The notes beneath the pieces were generated by a model. It was not told where the DNA came from. It worked only from the letters and a program-made list of their open reading frames with translations, and did no database searches. A DNA stretch of 64,000 bases from AV80 sp035536995 (GTDB taxonomy: Bacteria; Verrucomicrobiota; Verrucomicrobiia; Chthoniobacterales; UBA10450). The translations under genes were made by a program, and so were the position numbers. Positions 48,417 to 59,000 of this stretch are shown here, in pieces. Location: assembly GCA_035536995.1 (NCBI GenBank), contig DATLNB010000071.1:50198-114197 (forward strand). Reading direction: 5' to 3'. Every line of letters begins with the position of its first letter. Position 1 is the stretch's first letter.

Positions 48417-51218
48417 TCACATCAGGTCAGGATCTTTGCAGCGCGGATTGATCTTTAAGAGCCCACGGCGAATCTCGCTCGCCAAAATGGCAATGATCAA
48501 AAATATGAGGGCAACGAAAAGGAGCCAAAGGACCGCGACGACCTCGCCGGTCCAACCGATAAGTTCACTGAATTCTATTCCTTGTTTGTTCAAGGCTTGG
48601 CTCAAAAACCACGCCCCCACTGCGGAGAGCCCGACGATCAGGGCGACGCATAGGCCCGCGACCCGAAACGACGCCGGCCACGGCCGGCCGAGGACATTGC
48701 CAAAGAATCTTGATAATCCGGTCTGAGTCCACTTCGCAAGATGCCTCCGACCCCATTTCGGGAAACGCACGCCGGGCAGGCGGATGGTTCGCATAAGCCT
48801 GCCAATTCCAAGCTTCAGCCAACGTATTTTCTTTTCTTCAGGGATGTTGGAAAGGTTTTGTTTCCCTATGAGCAGGTCCTCATGGGGTGCTTCGCCAGCG
48901 GGATCCTGCTTCGACAATGGAAAGACGATTCCCTTGTTGAACTTCTTTCGCATTTCTTGAACGATCCGCTTTTGCTCGGCTTCGACACATTTCTTGAACA
49001 ACTTGTCCTCTCGACCTTTGGGGAGGAGCTGGTGAAAAATATTTTCGACAGCATCGAGGCGTCCCCAGATGAGATCATTTCCTCGCCAGGTCGCGTCCAT
49101 GAACCCGCCAAAACGCAGGCCTTCCTCGCCGGCCATCTTATGGTTGGGATGGCTCACGTTTACGTAGCCGCGCGCGTCGAGCGGGCCAAAGCGGGCCACC
49201 CGGATCGGCTGGAGTTCGGAGGCGAGCATCTCGCTACCGCGCATCATCGGATAGATGATCATATCTCGGTAGTAAAACTCGCGCAGCGCCTCTTGGAGCA
49301 TAGCGTAACCCTTCTCCAGCTCCGTTCTCATGTTGTCGGTGACGCCTTTGTTGAAGAAGAGTTCTCCCACGACCTTCAGAACGGCTTCTGCGGTCTGATG
49401 GAGTTGAGCAAGAAATCGCCAGCGCTGTTTGATCTCGCTCCAGCCGGCCATTCTTCGCACGGCCGAGGTGATCAAATTGAGGCCGCTTCGTGCTTCCCCT
49501 TTCTTGGTGCTCTTAAGGTCAGCGCGCAACTGGGCTAGCAAACCTTCAATCAGGAGCAATTCCGGGGCGGGGTTTCGCGACGCGTGTTGCTGCATCAAGT
49601 ATATCTGTCGTTCCTGCCTGTTGAACAAGACACGCAGCCGATTCAAAGAAAGGAAGATCGCGTTGCGGAGGTGCGGAACGCCCGCAAAAACGTGTTTCTC
49701 CCCTTCTTCCAATCGGGCAAACAAGCTCCGCACCACCTGTTTGAGGTAATGATAGTGCCGGCGGTGATAATCGAAATCGCACGTCCAAAGAATATTTTGT
49801 TTGAGATAGTAGAATTTCGCGTGGCCATACAGATAGGCGGGGTCGTCGTCTTCGGCGCGCAGCTGGATTTCGTCCCCAATCTGGCGGGTCTCGGCAAAGA
49901 AGGGCGGGAAATGGCGCTCTAGCCTCAAGTCAAGGTAGCCATCCTCCTGGGCTCGGAAGAGGCGCGTAGGGATATCGACGGCCGGGTGATACACGCTGGC
50001 TGTCGCGGCCGTGGGCCCCCACATCTTAGGCTTCCTCGAAAACCGCCTGATTCTGGAAAAAACCCCTTCCGCGGTAGCCGTATTAGCAGTTTTTGCGGCG
50101 AGGGTTTCGTAGTGCTTGAGCGTCCGACGCAGTGTATCGAGCTCGCGGTTGCGGACGACGATTTCTTCCAGTGCGCTGGTAATGCTCTGATAGGACGGCA
50201 AGTCTTTAACTGCGGCGTAGAGAACGTTAATAGGTTTTAAGAAGGCCGGCTTAATTCCGGGCGGGGTCCCTTGCTGCGTAGATCCCGCTCCCGAGTTTAT
50301 TTCCTCCGGCAGGGGCTCGACATAGAACAAGCGCCGGTCGATTTGCTTGTCGGCCTGTCGCTGCCCAATGGCGTCGAATGCTAGCCGGATCGGCTTGTTA
50401 TCCAGAATACCGCCATCGATATAGTGCGCGTCCGCGCTTAGGTTGGGACTGAATTTGCCAAATTCATCCTTCGTGATTTTGACCGGATCAAAAGCCACCG
50501 GAAAGGAGGCGCTCGCCCTTGCGGCCCGCGCGATCAGAGGAAGACGTTGAGGCTCGAAGTCGTTCTGCCTGTCTTCGTCGATGTCGCACTCATCGCCCCG
50601 ATAGCGGAATTGAAAAACCCGCTGATGGGAGCGCGCCTGGATATAGTTGAACTCGGAGCGGCGGACGTCGCCTTCCATGTTTGAGAAGGCGGCGATGTTG
50701 CTGCGCTCGAATTTGAAGTCCCGGACATCGCCTTCCAAGCTCGTCGCGGTCAGGAATAGATCGAGGTATTTCTGGCCGGGCGCTGAGCTCGTAGCGGACT
50801 TTGCCATTTCCTGCAATGCCTCATTGATGAGCGCGAGGAAGCGTTCGCCATTGAGGAGCGATGTGGGTTCGCGCTCGGATTCACTGTAGAAAAGCGTGTC
50901 CAGGTCCGCTTTGTCGAGCCACAGGCTCATCAGCGGATCGAGGCTGCTGCTGCGGTGCATCAGGGCCGTAGCAAGGAATGCCGCACTCAAGGCTCCGGCG
51001 GACGTTCCCGAAATAATGTCCACCACGACCTCTCCGATTTCATCGCGCAATTCACGATACACCCCATCGGTGTCGGTAACGAGCCGGAAGAACTCGATTG
51101 CGGTTCCGGTTTCGTAAACCGCCAGGGAGACGCCACCGAAAAAGGTCAACGCAATTCGTGTCTCCGAGACGGGTTCGGCCTTAGGGGTTACGTCGAGACT
51201 GTCTGCATTTGGAGCCAT
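48417..51218 (-). CDS. Patatin-like phospholipase (DUF3376-type) with C-terminal membrane segments
   Basis: Protein of 933 residues. The patatin core has the oxyanion GGVSLAVYETG (residues 28-38), nucleophile Ser73 in GTSAG and catalytic Asp near residue 268 in YIDGGILDNKP. It matches a group of large patatin-related proteins with about 500 residues beyond the core. Two membrane helices near the C-terminus (VAGLCVALIVGLSAVGAWF; EVVAVLWLLFVALIFLIIA) would anchor it. It is a lipid acyl hydrolase candidate of unknown role. The Gly/Cys-rich gene lies upstream on the same strand, 258 bp away. Confidence 0.88.
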   Translation of the reverse strand: MAPNADSLDVTPKAEPVSETRIALTFFGGVSLAVYETGTAIEFFRLVTDTDGVYRELRDEIGEVVVDIISGTSAGALSAAFLATALMHRSSSLDPLMSLWLDKADLDTLFYSESEREPTSLLNGERFLALINEALQEMAKSATSSAPGQKYLDLFLTATSLEGDVRDFKFERSNIAAFSNMEGDVRRSEFNYIQARSHQRVFQFRYRGDECDIDEDRQNDFEPQRLPLIARAARASASFPVAFDPVKITKDEFGKFSPNLSADAHYIDGGILDNKPIRLAFDAIGQRQADKQIDRRLFYVEPLPEEINSGAGSTQQGTPPGIKPAFLKPINVLYAAVKDLPSYQSITSALEEIVVRNRELDTLRRTLKHYETLAAKTANTATAEGVFSRIRRFSRKPKMWGPTAATASVYHPAVDIPTRLFRAQEDGYLDLRLERHFPPFFAETRQIGDEIQLRAEDDDPAYLYGHAKFYYLKQNILWTCDFDYHRRHYHYLKQVVRSLFARLEEGEKHVFAGVPHLRNAIFLSLNRLRVLFNRQERQIYLMQQHASRNPAPELLLIEGLLAQLRADLKSTKKGEARSGLNLITSAVRRMAGWSEIKQRWRFLAQLHQTAEAVLKVVGELFFNKGVTDNMRTELEKGYAMLQEALREFYYRDMIIYPMMRGSEMLASELQPIRVARFGPLDARGYVNVSHPNHKMAGEEGLRFGGFMDATWRGNDLIWGRLDAVENIFHQLLPKGREDKLFKKCVEAEQKRIVQEMRKKFNKGIVFPLSKQDPAGEAPHEDLLIGKQNLSNIPEEKKIRWLKLGIGRLMRTIRLPGVRFPKWGRRHLAKWTQTGLSRFFGNVLGRPWPASFRVAGLCVALIVGLSAVGAWFLSQALNKQGIEFSELIGWTGEVVAVLWLLFVALIFLIIAILASEIRRGLLKINPRCKDPDLM

Positions 51219-51476
51219 ACTTGCGCAGCGCTCGTGGCGTTACTCCAGTTTTCGCGTACATGGGGTGAATTCGCACTCACTAGCTCTACGGATATTGGGG
51301 CCTCAAGTTCCTGAAAAGAATCGCCCCTCCGGCGATCACTCGGCGGTTGCTGATTCGTGGAGGGATGGCCGTGCCCGTTCCGACGTAGGGCACGCTTCAA
51401 ATCAGCATAACCTTTTCGGGGGCGAGGAAGATTGCGCCCAAAAAGATGCGAGAGGGCGGAGGACTGACCCAGGCCT

Positions 51477-52016
51477 TTAGCAACCGCAGTGCACCTTACA
51501 GTTGTGCGTCTGCTTGTTGCTGGGGTTGGTAATGCAATAGCGCGTCTGGGTGAGGAAGGTCGCTTTTTGGTTGTGGAGAAAACAGAAGAAGCTATAGCCG
51601 CAGTATTGGTTGGTCGTGACCCACGAGGACCAGTTGTTCCAGCAAAAACCGCCGCCGCCCCCGCCGCCTCCACCACCGCCGCCAGGCCACCACGGAGGCG
51701 GCCATTTCAGTTTTCGGTTGGCCGATTCCCTAATCACCGGTTGGACAAAGCTGCAATTCCGGTCGTCCAGGTGGACCGACTGTTTTTTGCCGTCGAAGTC
51801 GACCGCTAACTTGTGGAACTGAACGTTGGTTGATCCGTCCTCGTTAAAAATGGGCCATGACAGGTTATAGGCATTCTCGCGGGTCGTAAGCCGCGCGCTC
51901 TCAAAGTTTATCTGTTCGCCGTTCGAAGCGATGACCGTGATCGCATCGATAAATGCCTTGTCGCGGACAAGGCCTTTGAAGATTTCGTCTCTGGGGAGAG
52001 TTCTTCGGGGGGGCAT
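51477..52016 (-). CDS. Hypothetical Gly12/Cys-rich protein
   Basis: Protein of 179 residues of no family I recognise. Residues 1-105 are polar and look folded (EIFKGLVRDKAFIDAITVIA; FHKLAVDFDGKKQSVHLDD). PPPWWP leads into 12 consecutive Gly (112-123), then a 55-residue tail with seven Cys (125, 139, 145, 161, 173, 177, 179), ending CKVHCGC. Cys88 is the only Cys in the first part. A GAAAGGA ribosome binding site stands 8-9 bp before the ATG. No signal peptide. A two-part peptide or a disulfide-rich effector is possible; not shown. Confidence 0.7.
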   Translation of the reverse strand: MPPRRTLPRDEIFKGLVRDKAFIDAITVIASNGEQINFESARLTTRENAYNLSWPIFNEDGSTNVQFHKLAVDFDGKKQSVHLDDRNCSFVQPVIRESANRKLKWPPPWWPGGGGGGGGGGGGFCWNNWSSWVTTNQYCGYSFFCFLHNQKATFLTQTRYCITNPSNKQTHNCKVHCGC

Positions 52017-52109
52017 AAGTTTTTTCCTTTCGGGTTACATACTTGTTAGGCCTGGTTATGGCCCCTGTCTTACGGGGCGGTCAAGAAAAATCACGCACCT
52101 GCGCGCTCA

Positions 52110-54479
52110 TCAGCTGCGCGTCCGTTTCGGGGCGAAGAAGATTTCGCGGCCGACCAGATAAAGAAGAACGCAGAGGCCAATGAACGGAAGCATGGCCAGG
52201 AAATCGGCGCTGGGCCCGTGAAAGAATGGGTTGTGGGCCTCGGCCCATTTCTCGAACGAATCGAGCCGCTCTTTCATCGGAATCGCCATGAAAGCGAAGA
52301 GGACGCCGGCCAGGGTGCCGCCCGCGATGTAGCCGGAAGAGAGCAAAACGCCGTTGCTCTTGTCGCCTTCGGCCACGAGTTGGTCCTCGGTTAGTTTAGC
52401 CGCCGCATGTTTTCGGCGGGTGTATCGATCAACCAGGGCGCGAACTACGCCGCCAACAAATATCGGCGCGGAAGTCGAGATCGGGAGATACACGCCAACC
52501 GCGAAGGCGAGCGCGGGGATTCCGGAAAGCTCCAGCACAATCGCGATGAAAACCCCAAGCAGAACCAACCCCCAGGGCAATTCGCCGCTCAAGATGCCCT
52601 TGATAATATACGAGACGAGCGTTGCCTTCGGCGCGGTGAACTTCTGGACGCTGGAACCGTCCGGCCGCTTGTCGTAAACGCCGTTGATCCCGGGATCCGA
52701 GAGGTAAACAGGAACGCCCTGGTCGTCCACCAGGTAACGGCCGGCGGGGCCGAACTCCGGGCTGGTTTTGTGATAAACGAAATATTCCTTCGTGTCCCCT
52801 CCGGCCTGCGCGCCTTCGAGCCGTTCCCGCTTCGGCTGGCCGCTTTCGTCTTTCAAATAGTTCGCCGGGTCCGCGTGGTAGCCCGCGGGGAAGGCAAAAT
52901 CCTTGTTGCCGGTGACATGGACGAAGACGGTGCCGGACTGATTTAACTTCATCAAAATCGGCCCAAGGATCAGGGCGGAAGCCAGTGCGCCGATGAGAAT
53001 GGCGATCTGCTGGTATCTCGGAGTTGAGCCGACGAGAAAGCCGGTCTTGAGGTCCTGCGACGTTGTTCCGCCGTTGGAGGAGGCAATACAAACAATCCCG
53101 CCGATGGACAATGCGGTCACGAAGAACGGGGGCGCGGTCCACCCGATGACGAGGAAAACCAGGCAGGTCAGCAACAAGGTTGCGACCGTCATTCCTGAGA
53201 TCGGATTCGATGACGAGCCAACTTCGCCGGTTAACCGTGAAGAGACCGTCACGAAAAGGAACCCAAACGCGATGATCAGAATGGCGCCGAGCAGATTGAA
53301 CCGGAGGTTTAGCTGCGGCACGATCATGATGATAAGCAGGAGCAGGACGATCCCGCCCAGCACCCACTTCATCGACAGGTCCTGATCGGTCCGCGGGGTT
53401 TCCCGGCGCGACTCGCCAGAGCTGCGAAGATCGGCCAGGCCGCCTTTGAGCCCGTGCCAGATCAGGGGCAGAGAACGGAAGAGACTGATGATGCCAGCGG
53501 CCGCGACCGCGCCCGCGCCAATATAGAGGATGTAGCCTTTCTGGATTTGGCCCACCGACATGTCGGCGATGGTCCGTCCCGTCTCAGGCGGGAGCGGCAT
53601 CGTTCCAGTAGAGCCGAAATATTTAATCGCCGGGATAAGGACCAGATAGGAAAGGACGCCGCCACCCATCATCAATGCAGCGATGCGCGGCCCGATGATG
53701 TACCCGACACCGAGCAGCGCCGGATTGTTCTCGAGCGAAATCGAGGCGCCTTCGAATGGCTTGCCGAAAAGCTTCGTGGGCGCCTCCTTCATCAGCTTGA
53801 AGATTTGTTGCAGCCCGTAATAAATGAACCCGATGGTGAACCCGCCGAGGATGATCTTTCCACCGCTCGCGGTCGCGTCGGCAGCCGCGGCTGCGGTTGG
53901 ATCGTCGGCATGCGCTGCCGCGCGGGATTCAGGCGAGGCGCCCGCCTTCAGGACCTCGGCGCAGGCCGTGCCTTCAGGATATTTCAAAAAGCCGTGCTGA
54001 TGGACGATAAGGGCCCGGCGCAGCGGGATCATCATTAGAATACCGAGCAAACCTCCGAGGACCGCGACCAGCATGACGCGCGTGACCTCGAGATCGAACC
54101 CGAGAATCATGATTGCCGGCATCGTAACCCCGAGGCCGAACGCGATCGATTCGCCGGCCGAACCGGCTGTTTGGACGATGTTGTTCTCGAGAATCGTCGT
54201 GTCCCGGGCGCCGAACCAGGAAAAGAACCGGAAGAGCGTGATGGCCAGGACCGCAACGGGAATCGATGCGCTTACGGTCAATCCGACCTTGAGGACAAGA
54301 TAGAGCGAGGAGGCGCCAAAAACCATTCCCAGGAGCGTGCCGACGATGAGCGGCATCACGGTGAGCTCGCGCAGGTGGGTGGACGCCGGAATGAACGGGC
54401 GAAATGAGGCGAGGATCGGATTCGTCGGGTGCGCGCCGACGATGTCGGGCATTTCGTTTGGCGGATTTCTTGGGTCCAT
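52110..54479 (-). CDS. OPT family oligopeptide transporter
   Basis: Integral membrane protein of 789 residues with about 14-16 helices. OPT features are FRPFIPASTHLRELTVMPLI at the start, LENNIVQTAGSAGESIAFGL, YPEGTACAEVLKAG and SSNGGTTSQDLKTGFLVGST. It imports oligopeptides or metal chelates by proton coupling. A soluble loop of about 90 residues lies near residues 545-635 (FVYHKTSPEFGPAGRYLVDD). It stands alone; the TIR gene is divergent, 256 bp away. Confidence 0.92.
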   Translation of the reverse strand: MDPRNPPNEMPDIVGAHPTNPILASFRPFIPASTHLRELTVMPLIVGTLLGMVFGASSLYLVLKVGLTVSASIPVAVLAITLFRFFSWFGARDTTILENNIVQTAGSAGESIAFGLGVTMPAIMILGFDLEVTRVMLVAVLGGLLGILMMIPLRRALIVHQHGFLKYPEGTACAEVLKAGASPESRAAAHADDPTAAAAADATASGGKIILGGFTIGFIYYGLQQIFKLMKEAPTKLFGKPFEGASISLENNPALLGVGYIIGPRIAALMMGGGVLSYLVLIPAIKYFGSTGTMPLPPETGRTIADMSVGQIQKGYILYIGAGAVAAAGIISLFRSLPLIWHGLKGGLADLRSSGESRRETPRTDQDLSMKWVLGGIVLLLLIIMIVPQLNLRFNLLGAILIIAFGFLFVTVSSRLTGEVGSSSNPISGMTVATLLLTCLVFLVIGWTAPPFFVTALSIGGIVCIASSNGGTTSQDLKTGFLVGSTPRYQQIAILIGALASALILGPILMKLNQSGTVFVHVTGNKDFAFPAGYHADPANYLKDESGQPKRERLEGAQAGGDTKEYFVYHKTSPEFGPAGRYLVDDQGVPVYLSDPGINGVYDKRPDGSSVQKFTAPKATLVSYIIKGILSGELPWGLVLLGVFIAIVLELSGIPALAFAVGVYLPISTSAPIFVGGVVRALVDRYTRRKHAAAKLTEDQLVAEGDKSNGVLLSSGYIAGGTLAGVLFAFMAIPMKERLDSFEKWAEAHNPFFHGPSADFLAMLPFIGLCVLLYLVGREIFFAPKRTRS

Positions 54480-54579
54480 ATGCGTCAGTTATAGTTCGGC
54501 TGGCAACAATGGCTTGCGCTTGCCGGAGCAGAACGATTCGGGGCTGGGAATGCAACAGGAAAGCGCTGATGGTGGGCCT

Positions 54580-54667
54580 GGTAGGGACGCCGCGCTGCGG
54601 CGTCCGCGAGGGCGGGTTGGCGGCAACTGCTACATCCCGGCGGTCGGCGCAGAGCGCCGACCCTACC
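54580..54667. repeat. REPIN-like element (GGTAGGGAC...ACCCTACC)
   Basis: Third member of the GTAGGGAC family. The left hairpin GGACGCCGCGCTGCGGCGTCC is perfect. It sits in the 256-bp spacer between the divergent OPT and TIR genes. No other gene-like content was found in the spacer. Confidence 0.75.
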
Positions 54668-54735
54668 ACTTCCGCTTCGGCGTCGAGCGATCCACCGTTG
54701 CGATTTTTTTCGCTTCCTGACAATCTCACCGGCGC

Positions 54736-56088
54736 GTGAACGACGACTCGAAACAGTGGAGCAAATTACTCCAATCGATTGCCAAGGGCGTGGTCATTCC
54801 GATCGTCGGTCGGGACCTGCTCCGGATCGAAATTGAGGGGCAATCCCAGCTCCTTTACGAATACCTGGCCCAGCGCCTGGCCCGGGAGCTGGAGGTGGAT
54901 GATTGCGGTCCATGCTCGAGCATCGACCAGGTTGTCGCTTCTTATCTGAATGCCAGCCGGCGGAATTCGCGGGACGACGTCAACGTGAAGACGTTCGAAA
55001 TCCTGAGCGAGATTCAAGGCCAGATCGGCATTCCCGAGCCGCTGAAGAAGCTGGCCGCGATCGAGCCGTTCCGGCTTTTTGTCAGCACGACGGTCGACTC
55101 GCTTCTGGCCCGGGCGCTGGGCGTGCCCTCTGACCATGTCTTTGCCTACGCCCCGAACTCAACCCTCTGCGATATCTCGCTGGACTATGCCCGCTCGCCC
55201 AACCGCGTCGTCTTCCATCTCTTCGGCCGGATTTCTGGTATTCCCGATAGCGCCCTGATCGACGAGGAAACCCTGGAGTTCATCTGGAAGCTCCACGAGG
55301 AATCGATGTCCGGCCGGCTCGCCAATCTTTTCGACGAGCTGCGCACAAAACGCCTCCTCCTCATCGGCAATGCTCATCCTGATTGGCTGGCGCGTTTCTT
55401 TGTTCGGCTCAATCGCCGGGAACGCCTCTATGCCGGGAACGAGGCGCGGGAATTTCTCGCCGATGGCGTGGTCGTCTCCGATGCGCACCTGCGCGATTTC
55501 CTGGAGAATTTCAGCCCGCAAACCAAGTCGTTCGGGGTCGCGAACCCGATCGAATTCGTCGATCAGCTCAGCGAAAAATGGGCGGCGTTCGGGGAGAAGC
55601 CGGCGGCCAGCGAAGTGCAGGCGTCCGTCATCATGAAAAAGGCGCCGGCGGTCTTTGTCAGTTACGCGAGCCAGGACGTTGAATCGGTCGAGCGTCTCCA
55701 AACCAGCCTGGGCAATGCCGGCCTCGATGTCTGGTTCGACAAAGGCCGGCTTGGCTCGGGCGACCCGTGGTGGCCGGTCATCGAGCAAAACATCGCGACC
55801 TGTGATGTTTTCGTGCCGGTCATCTCGGCGAACACGAACAGGCGCGATGAAGGCATCTTCATCCGGGAATGGAACCGCGCTTTGGAACGGTTGCGGGACA
55901 TGGACCGCGCGACCGCGCGGCTCATTCACCCGGTCATTATCGACGATACCGCCGAAAACGCCGTGAGCTTCAGCGGGTTCCGCGAATTCCATTACACGCG
56001 CGCGGCGGGAGGCGAAGCCAAGCCCGAATTCATCAAGGTCCTGACTGACATCGTCCGCGAGCGGCGCTTGAAGGCGGCCACCCAATGA
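54736..56088 (+). CDS. SIR2-like/TIR domain protein (candidate NAD-consuming effector)
   Basis: Cytoplasmic protein of 450 residues. Residues 10-270 look like a SIR2-like fold: VIPIVGRDLL (21-29), FVSTTVDSLL (115-124), VVFHLFGRIS (158-167) and LLLIGNAHPDWL (207-218). Usual SIR2 residues are altered: GAG is VGR, the TTNxD Asn is absent, and the His of LHG is Phe163. The TIR domain (about 303-440) has VFVSYAS, a BB-loop VWFDKGRLGSGDPWW, and catalytic Glu378 in FIREWN. It starts with GTG and overlaps the STAND gene by ATGA. TIR NADase activity and a defence role are inferred from family knowledge. Confidence 0.82.
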   Translation: MNDDSKQWSKLLQSIAKGVVIPIVGRDLLRIEIEGQSQLLYEYLAQRLARELEVDDCGPCSSIDQVVASYLNASRRNSRDDVNVKTFEILSEIQGQIGIPEPLKKLAAIEPFRLFVSTTVDSLLARALGVPSDHVFAYAPNSTLCDISLDYARSPNRVVFHLFGRISGIPDSALIDEETLEFIWKLHEESMSGRLANLFDELRTKRLLLIGNAHPDWLARFFVRLNRRERLYAGNEAREFLADGVVVSDAHLRDFLENFSPQTKSFGVANPIEFVDQLSEKWAAFGEKPAASEVQASVIMKKAPAVFVSYASQDVESVERLQTSLGNAGLDVWFDKGRLGSGDPWWPVIEQNIATCDVFVPVISANTNRRDEGIFIREWNRALERLRDMDRATARLIHPVIIDDTAENAVSFSGFREFHYTRAAGGEAKPEFIKVLTDIVRERRLKAATQ

Positions 56089-59000
56089 GCGAAGCCGGGA
56101 CGGATCGCGCTGATGCGCAGCATCCCTGGATCGGGCTCGCTTCGTTCACAGAAAGCGACCGGAGCTTTTTCGCGGGACGGGGCGATGAGATCGACGATCT
56201 CCTGCGACTCGTCCGCCGCGATAACCTGACGCTCCTCTATGGCGTCTCCGGGTTGGGGAAAACCTCGCTTGTCCAAGCCGGGCTTTTCCCGGCATTGCGC
56301 GACGAGAATGTAATGCCGGTCCCGATCCGGCTCGATTACCTGGAGGGCGCGCTTCCGCTCGCCTTTCAAATTCTTAACGCGATCAACACGGCGGCGATCG
56401 CCGCCCGGGTGGAAGCTCCGCAGCCGCGTCCGGACGAGACGTTGTGGGAATATTTTCACCGCGAAGGCAATCACTTCTGGAGCGCGCGCAACGACCTGGT
56501 CACGCCCTTCCTCGCGTTCGATCAGTTCGAAGAGTTCTTTACTCTCGGCCGCGAAACCGCGTCGCGGATGGAGCAAGCGAACGCTTTCATTGTCGAGTTC
56601 GCGGACCTGATTGAGAACCGTCCTCCGGCCGCTTTGCGGGAGGACCCGTCACGAGCGAAGGGCTTCAACTTCAAGCCCGTGCCGCTGAAGGTGCTCCTGG
56701 CCATGCGCGAGGATTACCTCGCCGATCTCGACCGGATCCGATCGCATTTTCGGGCCCTTGGCCAAAACCGGCTGCGTCTCCTGCCGATGGGTGAACGGCA
56801 GGCCCGCCAGGTCATTGGGTTGGGCGCGCCGCTCCTCGCGGCAGGTGTCGAGGACCGGATTGTTCAATATGTGGCCGGGGCGGAAGCCGGCGCCAGTGAA
56901 GTGACGGTCGCGCCCGCCTTGTTGAGTCTCGTTTTGCGCGAGCTCAATGAGCGGCGCCTGGCCCGCGGCCCGGACGCGAAGATCACCCCCGACCTGCTCG
57001 ACGTGGAGCAGCACAAAATCTTTGAAGACTTTTATCTGCGGACCCTCGCGGACTTCCCGCCGAACGTCCGCCTTTTCATTGAGGACGAATTACTGACCGC
57101 CAGCGGCCATCGCAATAGCGCAGCCCTCGACGATGCCCTGACCCGACCTGACGTAACCCTCCCGATCCTGAACGAGCTGGTGAACCGGCGCCTCCTGGCT
57201 TACGAGGACCGGCACCATACCCGCCGGGTCGAGCTCACGCATGACGTCCTGGTTCCAGTCATCAAAGCCAGCCGGGATTCGCGGTTTACGCGAGAAGCGC
57301 TCGCCCAGGCTGAGCGCCTTCGCAATGAGCAGGTCGCGCAACGACGAAAACAGCAGATCACGCTCGCCATCGCATGCGCCCTTGCGGTCGCATTGGTAGC
57401 GACGGTCTGGGGTGGCTATTACTTCTTTGTCCAGGAACATAAGTCCTACTTCAGCGACTTCACGAAACGGAATGGTTTCGCTGTTGGCACTGTGCCCATA
57501 AGTGAAGCCGAGGCTCGGAAGCACGCGGTCTCGTTTCTCCTCCTTCGCAAAGGCATAACCTGGCAAGGCCTGCGCTTTCGCTGGAAGCCGGCTTTTCGGG
57601 CAATCGCGGTCGATTCGCAGCTGAAGCCGACTACCAACCACAACGTCGGGACCTATCTCTGGCGAAGAGATTCCGATACCGGCGGCACCGACGGGAGCCA
57701 GGCCCAGGCCCGCGCCGAACGTCTCGGCCTTCACAACGTTTGCCAATGGGAATTTGTCTCGAACGCCAACGGGGAGGTTATCTACGAGCGCGCTCTCGAT
57801 CGCGACGGCCACATGGTCTTTGGCTTCATTTATTCGCCGCCCGGTTCCGGGCCTGCTTCTACGCGTCTGGCCCGCTTCGTCGGTCCGGACGGCTTTCCCC
57901 AGTTACAACGAAGCTCCCAGGCCGAATACGTTTCGATTCACTACGACGAAAATGGATGGGAAGACCGGGTTACCTATCGCGACGGAAAGAACCTTCCGGC
58001 GGCCGGGCCTGATGGCGCTTTTGGCCAGGGCATCTCCCGGAACACCGCCGGCCAGGTAACCCTTCTGGTTTCGTTGGATGCGGATGGAAAAAACATGATC
58101 GATACCGCGGGCAACTGTGGCCTGCAGGTGACCTACAACGAAAAGGGTTGGATGAAAGAGGTCCGCTCCATAGGCCCGGACCTCAAGCCAATGCCGGTGA
58201 AGGACGGCTGGTATACGTCGAAGTACGAATACGACAACCTTGGACGCTCCACCCGGACCACCTATCACGGCGACAAGGATGAGCCGATCCTGCATAAGGA
58301 CGGCTACCACGGAATGGCAGCAGAGTATGACGAGCACGGCAACCAGGTAGCCACAATCTATATCGGACTTGATGGGAAACCGACGGCACTCGGCGTCGGA
58401 GTAGCCATCTACCGTTCCACCTACAACGTCCAGGGCAAGGCAACCCGGGTGGATTACTTCGGGGTTAACAATGAGCCGGTCCTCCATCGCGATGGGAACC
58501 ATTCATGGGCGGTGGAGTTAGATGAACGGGGCAACCAGATTTCCACCACCTACCTGGGCATCGACGGCAAACCTACCCTCGTCGCCGCCGGTTACGCCGC
58601 GATGAAATCCAGCTACGACGCGCGCGGACGTAAAACCCGGCAGAGTTACTACGGAGTAAACGGCGAGCCCCTGTTGCACAAGGACGGCAATCACGCCTGG
58701 GAATCCGAATATGACGAGCGCGGGAACGAAATCGCCACCACCTTTCTCGGGGCGGACGGCAAACCGGTCGTGATCACGAACGGCTACGCGATCGTGCGCA
58801 GGACCTACGACTCCGATGGGAACGAGCTGGAGGAATCTTATTTCGATGCCTCGTCGAAGCCGAGCCTGGAACGGGATTCCGGCATTCACCGGGTAGTTAA
58901 TGTTTTTGACGGCCGGGGCAAGGTCAGCCAGAAACGATATTGGGGACCAAACGGTGAAGCGTTTCTCCACAAGGACGGTAACCATGGCTGGGACGCGCAG

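Noticed and set aside
51655..51695. Poly-Gly tract as a sequencing or assembly error
   Set aside because: The GC-rich tract keeps the frame with mixed Gly codons and the reading frame is open to a sensible Cys-rich end, so it is taken as real, though length variation is possible.
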